From: Methylobacterium aquaticum
GTDB lineage: Bacteria; Pseudomonadota; Alphaproteobacteria; Rhizobiales; Beijerinckiaceae
Direction: 5' to 3'
DNA length: 64,000 nucleotides
NCBI RefSeq assembly: GCF_016804325.1
Contig: NZ_CP043627.1
Span: 2,989,001-3,053,000 of the forward strand
A program made the position numbers and the translations under genes. Each line of letters starts with the position of its first letter. Position 1 is the stretch's first letter. Below, piece by piece: positions 29,279 through 35,613 of the stretch. The notes below the pieces were generated by a model that ran no database searches, was not told the origin of the DNA, and saw nothing but the letters and a program-made list of their open reading frames with translations.

Positions 29279-29525
29279 GAGCCTGTTTGAGCAGCGTGAT
29301 TTGACAAAAACTGAGAAAAATCAGGAGAAATCCTACCATTCCACCTCATCCTGAGGTGTTAGTCGATCACAGATCGACTGACCTCGAAGGAGGGCTCCAG
29401 AAGCCTCTGCGATCCCTGGAGCCCTCCTTCGAGGCTCACTTCGTTCGCACCTCAGGATGAGGTTAGCGGGTAGGATGATCCCATCTGCCTCAAATATTGG
29501 GTAGAAATCCTGCTCAAACAGGCTC
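29279..29525. mobile_element. MITE-like element with perfect 16-bp terminal inverted repeats
   Basis: The ends are GAGCCTGTTTGAGCAG (29279-29294) and its exact complement CTGCTCAAACAGGCTC (29510-29525). The trinucleotide TCA flanks both sides (29276-29278 and 29526-29528), as expected for a 3-bp target-site duplication in a family A repeat. It has no coding capacity. It is unusually A/T-rich at the ends and itself carries a complete family A copy at 29342-29464. A diverged copy of its right half is seen at 29541-29600. Confidence 0.78.
29342..29464. repeat. Palindromic repeat family A copy 4, nested inside the MITE-like element
   Basis: Outer arms CACCTCATCCTGAGGTG and CACCTCAGGATGAGG; inner arms CTCGAAGGAGGGCTCCAG and CTGGAGCCCTCCTTCGAGG; left hairpin AGTCGATCACAGATCGACT. 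Complete copy, surrounded by the two halves of the 247-bp element. Confidence 0.85.
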
Positions 29526-29540
29526 TCAGGATGAGGTGGG

Positions 29541-29868
29541 AGGGTAGGACAGTCTCGGCCGCCTCAAGTCTTGAGCTGAAAATCCTGTTCGATCCGGCTC
29601 AGGGTCTGTTTGATCGGGTAATCGAACTCGAACCCTCCACCGTCATCCCTGGTTCCCGGCTGCGCCGAGCCCCAGGATGACGCAGTGAAGCGGCGATGTC
29701 AGTGCCGGATCGACAGGATGATTGGACCAAACGGGCTCTCGGGACATCACGAGTATTTGGCTGCTTTCAAACTTCCGGATACCGCTGTGCGCCCTGTCAT
29801 CTAGACCACGCCGCGCGGCGTCGAGACGATCGGCAATGTCGTGATGTCGTTGCGCCAGTCGAGCCGGC
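29541..29868. other. Repeat debris and short hairpin upstream of the ACP stop
   Basis: 29541-29600 matches the right half of the preceding element with many changes (GGGTAGGACAGTCTCGG against GGGTAGGATGATCCCAT, and ATCCTGTTCGATCCGGCTC against ATCCTGCTCAAACAGGCTC). At 29642-29681 is a short palindrome GTCATCCCTGGTTCCCGGC to GCCCCAGGATGAC. The remaining bases to 29868 hold no gene I can support. Confidence 0.6.
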
Positions 29869-30123
29869 TCACGCCGCCTTGCGCACCACCTGCCCCGACA
29901 CGAAACTCTGGATGTTGCGCACGGTCGAGAAGATCTCGCGGCTGAGCAGGTGTTCCGGAAACTCGAGGCCGAAATGCTCTTCCAGGTCCATCATCACCTG
30001 GACCGCGCCGAACGAGTCGAGTCCGTTGTCGAACAGGCACGCGTCGTCCGAGAGCCGGTCGAGGGTGCGGGCGAGGTTGCCGTGGCGGGCCAGAATCGTC
30101 CGGATTTCCTGGGTGGACGCCAT
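29869..30123 (-). CDS. Acyl carrier protein-like protein (orphan)
   Basis: 84 residues, the size of a free-standing ACP. The phosphopantetheine attachment motif is GLDSFGAVQVMMDLE with Ser37; family members usually have DSL, here DSF. The third-helix region FPEHLLSREIFSTVRNIQSFV is typical. It lacks fatty-acid synthase neighbours, so it is not the housekeeping AcpP and more likely serves a specialised acyl transfer. It is divergent from an acyltransferase-3 gene, which may use an acyl group it carries (inference). Confidence 0.85.
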   Translation of the reverse strand: MASTQEIRTILARHGNLARTLDRLSDDACLFDNGLDSFGAVQVMMDLEEHFGLEFPEHLLSREIFSTVRNIQSFVSGQVVRKAA

Positions 30124-30352
30124 CGTTCGACCTCGTTCTCTGCTTCTCTTGCTTAGACAGATACAGGCCGGAAATCAAACGCAATCGGTGCTGCTGGTGA
30201 ATCGACCAATACCAGCCAGCATTGCCGCCCGGGCTGACCGGGGATGTCCCTCGGCGTCTCGCCCGGCATCGATCCTGCGGCGACAGGGGCGATGTCCCGG
30301 GCGGCGTGCCCGGACGGGACGAGGTTGTTCGAGAACGGCACGGGTGGCTTCC

Positions 30353-31537
30353 ATGCGCGGACGGGTTGGGTCGGGGCGGTTCGAGGCGCTGGATGCGGGG
30401 CGGGGCGTCTGCGCGCTGGCCGTGGCGTTCTTCCACATGCCGCTCGCCCATCCGCTGCAGCACCAGGCCTGGTTCCCGAACCTGCAAGTCTGCGTCGACA
30501 TCTTCTTCGTGCTGTCGGGATTCGTGCTGCTGCACGCCTATGGCGACCGGCTGGCGAGCGGCCGGCAGGTCCTGCGCTTCGTGCTGATGCGCTTCGGCCG
30601 GCTGTGGCCGCTCCACGCCCTCACCCTGGGGCTTCTGGTCGTGATCGAGACGGTGCGATTCCTGGTTCTGTCGCACCATCCCGGCCTGCCCGCCGCGACG
30701 CCGCCCTTCGGCGCGGCGCACCGCCCGATCGAGATCGTCACGAACCTGCTGTTCCTGCAGAACTTCCGCACCTTCGGCGATTACAGCTGGAACTTCCCGT
30801 CCTGGAGCATCGCGGTCGAGTTCTGGGCCTCGATCGTGCTGGCCGCGACCGTGCTGGCGGTGGGCCCCCGGGCCCGCCTCGCCTTCGCCGGGCTCGCGGC
30901 CCTGAGCGCGCTCGCCCTGTGGTGGGTGAGCCCGCGCACGCTGTTCGCGATCCAGAACTGGGGCATCCTGCGCTGCCTGTTCGACCTGTTCCTGGGCTGC
31001 CTCGCCTATCGCCTGCGCGACCTGGTCCGCCTGCCGCGCCCCGCCGCGACCGCAGCCGAGATCCTGGCTCTCGTGGTGTTGCCGGCCCTGGTGCTGGCGC
31101 TGCCCCAAGGGCCGCTCGGCTACGGCGCGAGCCTGGTCTTCGCCGCCGCGATCGCGCTGTTCTCGCACCAGGGCGGCGCAGCGTCGGGGCTCGCCCGGGC
31201 TCGGGCGCCCCAGGCCCTCGGCCGGTGGTCGTTCTCGATCTACCTGCTGCACCTGCCGGTGATCCAGGTCTTCACGGCCGTGATGCACGCCGCCGAGCCG
31301 CGCATCGGCCTGCCGCGCACGGTGATCCTCGGGCACGACCGCTTCCTCGATTTCGGCTCCGGGCCCGCCAACCTCGCGGTCGCCGCCGCCCTGGTGGCGG
31401 CCACGGTGCCGCTCGCCGCCCTCACCTACCGCTTGGTCGAGCGCCCCGCCCTCGCCTGGTTCCGGCGCAACGACGCCCGCCTCGCCGCGGCCGCCGAGCC
31501 CGTCCCGGCGGACGGCGCGACCCTGATGGTGCGCTGA
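30353..31537 (+). CDS. Acyltransferase 3 family membrane protein
   Basis: 394 residues with about ten membrane helices. It begins with the acyltransferase-3 signature (FEALDAGRGVCALAVAFFHMPL, containing the family histidine) followed by VDIFFVLSGFVLLHAY, then FPSWSIAVEFWASIVL, and near the end WSFSIYLLHLPVIQ and YRLVERPALAWF. Such enzymes O-acetylate or otherwise acylate exported polysaccharides and lipids at the inner membrane. The ATG at 30353 is chosen because the homology starts there. It lies upstream of exopolysaccharide export and polymerisation genes, so modification of that polymer is the likely job. Confidence 0.88.
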   Translation: MRGRVGSGRFEALDAGRGVCALAVAFFHMPLAHPLQHQAWFPNLQVCVDIFFVLSGFVLLHAYGDRLASGRQVLRFVLMRFGRLWPLHALTLGLLVVIETVRFLVLSHHPGLPAATPPFGAAHRPIEIVTNLLFLQNFRTFGDYSWNFPSWSIAVEFWASIVLAATVLAVGPRARLAFAGLAALSALALWWVSPRTLFAIQNWGILRCLFDLFLGCLAYRLRDLVRLPRPAATAAEILALVVLPALVLALPQGPLGYGASLVFAAAIALFSHQGGAASGLARARAPQALGRWSFSIYLLHLPVIQVFTAVMHAAEPRIGLPRTVILGHDRFLDFGSGPANLAVAAALVAATVPLAALTYRLVERPALAWFRRNDARLAAAAEPVPADGATLMVR

Positions 31538-31766
31538 CGCCCGGACCTGTCTCAGTTTGGCATGGCCCGGCGGTCGGATCGGCGGCCGGATCGGTAACCG
31601 ACCTGCGACTAAGTTCCTGTCCGTGCCCTGCCTGATCAGGGATGGTCGAAAAGCGGTCCCCACCGAGAACGAGTGTCGAGGGAACCCGCTTTCCGGCCGG
31701 CGTGACAGATGAGCGGAGTTGATCTCCGGATCGTCGATCGGAAGTCGCATGAGGCAGGGGCACGAG

Positions 31767-33824
31767 ATGTCGACGGCAGAGTCCGCCGCGGCCACCACCC
31801 GCAGGACCGGCGGCACGCTGGCCGACCTGTGGGGATCGGCGCGCCGGCGCGCGGTCTGGATCGTCGCCAGCGCCGGCGTGATGGCGTCCTTGGGCGGCCT
31901 CTACGCGCTGCGGCAGGTGCCGACCTACCGCGCCACGGTCGAGCTCCTGATCGACCCGCAGGCGCTCCAGATCGTCGGGCGCGGCCTGTCGCGCCAGGAC
32001 GCCCCGGCCCCGCTCGATTTCGCCAACCTCGAGAGCCAGGGGCTGATCCTGCTCTCGACCAAGCTCCTCGATCCGGTGATCGCCAAGCTCGGCCTCGCCG
32101 AGGATCCGGTGCTGATGAAGGGTATGCCGCCCGGCGCCGATCCGGAGGTGGTGGCGCTCGAGGCCCTGCGCAAGCGCATCGTGGTGAAGCGCGTCGACAA
32201 CTCGTTCAACTTCCAGCTCACCGTCGCCTATCCGGATGCGCGGCGCGCGGCCGAGATCGCCAACACCATCGCGGCCCAGTTCTTCGAGACCGGCGCCCGC
32301 GACCGGGTCTCGGCGGTGCGCCGGGCCAACGAGGCGCTGCTGACCCAGGCCGGCGACCTGCGCGCCCAGCTCAACCGGGCCGACGTGGCGGTGGAGCGCT
32401 ACCGGGCCGAGAAGGGCCTGATCGGCTCGGGCGATGCCGGGCTGCTGGTGTCGCAGCAGCTCAAGGACCTCTACACCCAGATCACCGCCGCCGAGACCAA
32501 CCTGTCCCGGCTGTCGGCCCGGCGCGAGGTGGTGCGCGCGCTCCGCGTGCCGGACGGCCAGGTCCAGGCGGTGCCGGAGGCCGACACCTCGCAGGTGATG
32601 GTCTCCCTGCGCACCCAGTACGCCCAGACCCTCCAGGAACTCGCGACGCTGTCGCGCAGCCTCGGGCCGAGCCACCCGCAGATGATCGCGCTCGCCGCGC
32701 AGCGCGCCGCCACCGCCCGGCTGATCGCCGCGGAGGCCGACCGGATCCGCCGCACCATCGACGAGGACCAGCGCCGGGCCGAGGAGTCGTTGCGCCAGCT
32801 GCGCGCCCGCGCCGAGCGGCTGATCCAGAACCAGACCAGCAGCAACCAGGAGGGCATCCGCCTGCGCCAGCTCGAGAGCGAGGCGGAGGCGATCCGGCGC
32901 ACCTACAACCTCGTCCTCGACCGGACGAAGGACCTCGAGCAGCAGCAATCGATCAACCCGAGCAACTCGCAGATCGTGTCGCGCGCCACCGCGCCGCTCA
33001 AGCCCTCGGATACCCCCGCCCCGATCGTGGTGGTGGCCGCCGGCCTGTTCGGCGCCGTGCTCGGGCTGATCCTCGGCTTCCTCTACGACGTCTGGCGCGG
33101 CAACATCACCACGGTCGCCGGCTTCGGGGCCGCCGCACCGGTCTGGGCCCGCCTGCAGCGGACGCGCCGGGCCGGCCGCGGCACCAGCGCCGAGGAGGCC
33201 CTGGTCACCGCGGCGCGCGAGCTGCGCACCCGATTCGCCGGCCGCGGCCAGTCGGTGGTCGTCACGGTGGCGTCCGACGGGCTCGCGCCCGAGCGCCTGA
33301 ACGCGGCGGAGATCCTGACCGACCTGCTGATCCGCCTCGGCGAGCCCGCCCTCCTGGTGCCGGACCAGGCCTATGCCCGTCTCGGCTTCGGCGACGGCCC
33401 GCGCACCGACGCGCCGGTCCGCGGCCGGCTCGCGGTGCTCGATCCCGCCCGCGGGACGGAGCGGACGACCCGGCCCGAATTCATCGTGGCGGAGCGCGAC
33501 CTCGCCCGCGGCGATGCCTGGCTGTCGATCCCCGAGACCTCGGACGCGATCCTCCTCGTCGTCGCCCCCGGCCGGATGACCCGCACCCGCCTGGAACGCC
33601 TGCTCGACACCCTCGACGGCGCCGGCCGCTTCCGGGCGCAGGGGCTGCTCGGCCTCGTCACGGTCGAGGCGCGGCGGGTTTCCCCCTTGCGCCGGCAGGT
33701 GCCGGCGCGGCCGGCGGCCGGCCAAGGTGCCGGCCAAATCCCCAACCAAGTCGCTGGCCAAGGTGCCGGCCAAGCTCCTGGCCAAGTGGCCGGCCAAGTG
33801 CCCGGCCGGGTGCGGACCGCGTGA
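31767..33824 (+). CDS. Exopolysaccharide chain-length/export protein (Wzz/GumC-like, no functional kinase)
   Basis: 685 residues from the ATG at 31767, which has the Shine-Dalgarno AGGCAGGGG. A first membrane helix (VWIVASAGVMASLGGLYAL) leads into the Wzz periplasmic domain (VPTYRATVELLIDPQAL) and a long coiled coil at about 200-400. The second helix follows at about 430-450 (APIVVVAAGLFGAVLGLILGFL) with the preceding P-rich motif LKPSDTPAPI. The C-terminal cytoplasmic part resembles a BY-kinase fold, but no Walker A (GxxGxGKS) is present. A tail of eight AGQx tetrapeptides ends the protein. It is probably the co-polymerase that sets chain length of an exopolysaccharide. The stop overlaps the next start (GTGA). 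Confidence 0.87.
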   Translation: MSTAESAAATTRRTGGTLADLWGSARRRAVWIVASAGVMASLGGLYALRQVPTYRATVELLIDPQALQIVGRGLSRQDAPAPLDFANLESQGLILLSTKLLDPVIAKLGLAEDPVLMKGMPPGADPEVVALEALRKRIVVKRVDNSFNFQLTVAYPDARRAAEIANTIAAQFFETGARDRVSAVRRANEALLTQAGDLRAQLNRADVAVERYRAEKGLIGSGDAGLLVSQQLKDLYTQITAAETNLSRLSARREVVRALRVPDGQVQAVPEADTSQVMVSLRTQYAQTLQELATLSRSLGPSHPQMIALAAQRAATARLIAAEADRIRRTIDEDQRRAEESLRQLRARAERLIQNQTSSNQEGIRLRQLESEAEAIRRTYNLVLDRTKDLEQQQSINPSNSQIVSRATAPLKPSDTPAPIVVVAAGLFGAVLGLILGFLYDVWRGNITTVAGFGAAAPVWARLQRTRRAGRGTSAEEALVTAARELRTRFAGRGQSVVVTVASDGLAPERLNAAEILTDLLIRLGEPALLVPDQAYARLGFGDGPRTDAPVRGRLAVLDPARGTERTTRPEFIVAERDLARGDAWLSIPETSDAILLVVAPGRMTRTRLERLLDTLDGAGRFRAQGLLGLVTVEARRVSPLRRQVPARPAAGQGAGQIPNQVAGQGAGQAPGQVAGQVPGRVRTA
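33720..33815. repeat. 12-bp tandem repeat, eight units, encoding AGQx tetrapeptides
   Basis: Units derived from GGCCAAGTGCCC follow each other eight times, with consensus GGCCAAGNNNCC. They encode AGQG, AGQI, PNQV, AGQG, AGQA, PGQV, AGQV and PGRV at the C-terminus of the Wzz-like protein. A multiple of three, so changes in copy number keep the frame. Confidence 0.9.
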
Positions 33825-35032
33825 CGGCCGGCCTGAATCCGGCCGCCACGCTGCCGGCCGCCGACTGGCGCGCACCCTACCAGGGGCGGGTCGCGTTCGC
33901 CGTGCTGATCGGCGCGCTGGTCTTCAACGCCGCCCTCTGCTTCCTCAACACCGCCGGCTTCCCGGTCTCGGGCGGCACCGTCATGGGGGCCGAGGTGGCG
34001 ATCATCGCGCTCACCCTTGGCTTTGCCCTCGACGAGCGCCCCGGGCCCTGGCTGATCCTCGCCGGGCTCGTGACCTACGGGCTGCTGCTGGTGGTCTTGC
34101 GCGGCTCGACCGACGTCAAGGGCATCCGCGACTTCCTGATCCCGGTCGTGTTCTACAATCTCGGGAGGCGCTCGCCCGACCTGCGCAGCGCCGACCGGGC
34201 GGTGCTGGCGAGCGGCGTCATCGTGGTGGTGATGGGCCTGTTCGAGTACGGCCTGTTCGACGTCTACCAGCAATACTTCAACATCGTGCGCTACTACGTT
34301 GCCCGCGGCAGCATGTCTCCTTCCGAGATCAACGAGCTGACCGGCTCGCTGTTCACCAGCGGCATCCGGCCGGATTCGCGCACCATCCTGCCCTTCCTCG
34401 GGCCGCACCGGGTCTCCTCGGTCTTCCTCGAACCGGTCTCGGCCGGCAATTTCGGCGCGGTGCTGTTTTCCTGGGCGCTCTACCGCCGCACCATGCGGGG
34501 CCGGGCCTGGCTGTTCCTCTGCGCGGCGATCACCATCATCCTGGCCGATGCCCGCTTCGGCGCGTATGTCTGCGTCGCGATCGCCGGGGCGATGCTGGTG
34601 GGATACCGCCTGCCGCGCCTGCTCTGGTTCGCCCTGCCCTTCACGATCCTGCTGGCGCTCGCGGTCTACGGCTTCGAGAGCATGCAGGTGACCTGGCAGA
34701 ACGACATGGCGGGCCGCCTGCTCTGGGCCGCCCTCCTCGTCACCTCGCTGCCGCCCGCAGGCGTCTGGGGCATCCTGCCCGACAAGCTCTTCCTGGCGGA
34801 TTCCGGCTACGCCTACGCCCTGACCCAGATCGGGGTGGCGGGCGCGCTGGTGGCCTGGGGCCTGTTCACCCTGATGCCGGCCCGCAACCCGGACGGCTGG
34901 CGTCTGCGCTGCGCCATGGCGATCTATCTCTGCCTGCTCCTCGTCATCAGCGACTCGCCGTTCTCGATCAAGACCGCGGCCCTGGTGTGGTTCATGCTGG
35001 GGGCGGCGGATGGGGCGGAGCGGGAGGCGTAG
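33821..35032 (+). CDS. Polytopic membrane protein, probable exopolysaccharide polymerase/O-antigen ligase-like
   Basis: 403 residues with a GTG start overlapping the stop of the Wzz-like gene (GTGA at 33821-33824). About ten hydrophobic helices alternate with short loops; a larger loop around residues 150-210 contains YYVARGSMSPSEINELTG and FLGPHRVSSVFLEPVSAGNFG. Overlap with a chain-length regulator and the loop with conserved Glu/Arg are typical of Wzy polymerases and WaaL ligases, which vary greatly in sequence. The precise reaction cannot be assigned. Confidence 0.75.
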   Translation: MTAGLNPAATLPAADWRAPYQGRVAFAVLIGALVFNAALCFLNTAGFPVSGGTVMGAEVAIIALTLGFALDERPGPWLILAGLVTYGLLLVVLRGSTDVKGIRDFLIPVVFYNLGRRSPDLRSADRAVLASGVIVVVMGLFEYGLFDVYQQYFNIVRYYVARGSMSPSEINELTGSLFTSGIRPDSRTILPFLGPHRVSSVFLEPVSAGNFGAVLFSWALYRRTMRGRAWLFLCAAITIILADARFGAYVCVAIAGAMLVGYRLPRLLWFALPFTILLALAVYGFESMQVTWQNDMAGRLLWAALLVTSLPPAGVWGILPDKLFLADSGYAYALTQIGVAGALVAWGLFTLMPARNPDGWRLRCAMAIYLCLLLVISDSPFSIKTAALVWFMLGAADGAEREA

Positions 35033-35075
35033 ACCGGCCGTTTTCCGACAGGATGTCAGAGTTCGAGGAGAGGTC

Positions 35076-35270
35076 ATGGCCCTGACCCGCAGCGTCAAGG
35101 ACACCATCAAGGCGCGTGCCGAGCGAGATGCCGACTTCCGCGACGCTTTGCTGACCGAAGCGATCGAGCAGTTCCGTGCCGGCGGTTTCGAGACCGGCAA
35201 GGCGGTCTTGCGCATGTGCGTCGATGCGACGGTCGACGTCAGTCCGAGGACGAATCCGAGAGAACGGTGA
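35076..35270 (+). pseudogene. Truncated HigA/addiction-module-antidote-like protein
   Basis: 64 residues after a good Shine-Dalgarno (GAGGAGAGG). The sequence MALTRSVKDTIKARAERDAD, then ALLTEAIEQFRAGGFETGKAVL, matches from memory the N-terminus of the probable addiction module antidote family (XRE-type, usually about 95-100 residues). The DNA-binding helix-turn-helix that should follow is missing: after VDATVDV the frame runs into SPRTNPRER and stops. No partner toxin is adjacent. Reading the other frames does not recover the rest, so this is a true truncation. It may still be expressed. Confidence 0.6.
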
Positions 35271-35325
35271 GATCTCCGAAGCCAGAGAGGCTGGTCGATT
35301 GGCCTCTCCATTTCAAATCCACGGC

Positions 35326-35462
35326 GTCATTCCGGGGCCGCGCAGCGGAGCCTGAAATCCAGAAACTCAGGTGGAACAGGATCGAGCGGAACACGATCCG
35401 CCTTTTCCTAAACCATCCGCGGTTCTGGATTCCGGGCTCCGCTTTCGCGGCCCCGGAATGAC
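35326..35462. repeat. Palindromic intergenic repeat, family B copy 3
   Basis: Left end GTCATTCCGGGGCCGCGCAG, right end TCGCGGCCCCGGAATGAC, with central arms GAGCGGAACACGATCCGC. A few mismatches between the arms show it is older than copy 2. It lies between the truncated antitoxin and the kinase-like gene. Confidence 0.87.
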
Positions 35463-35613
35463 GCGGAGGGTGTCGACACGGTCGAGCAAGTCGAACGAGT
35501 TCCGGGAGCGGTGGCCCGCACCGTTAACCCTGCCTTAACCATGAATCGGCCCAGGTTGCAGGGCGCCCGTGCCGGTTCCGAGCCGGTCCGCGTGTGCGCC
35601 GTGGAACCCGTTC

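Larger units (their letters stand above)
29168..29537. repeat. Family A palindromic repeat copy 3, split by an inserted element
   Basis: The left part runs from ACCTCATCCTGAGGTG at 29168 to CGCACCTCA at 29278; the right remnant TCAGGATGAGGT is at 29526-29537. In intact copies CACCTCA and GGATGAGGT are continuous, so 247 bp have been inserted between them. The left part keeps the inner arms CGAAGGAGGGCTCCAG and CTGGAGCCCTCCTTAGAGG. Confidence 0.82.

Noticed and set aside
29168..29680. Possible CRISPR array because of repeated short units
   Set aside because: The units are inverted arms and nested palindromes, not regularly spaced direct repeats with unique spacers, and no cas genes are nearby.
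29696..30352. N-terminal extension of the acyltransferase-3 gene to 29696
   Set aside because: It would overlap the ACP gene on the other strand and adds sequence with no similarity to the family; the ATG at 30353 begins the conserved domain.
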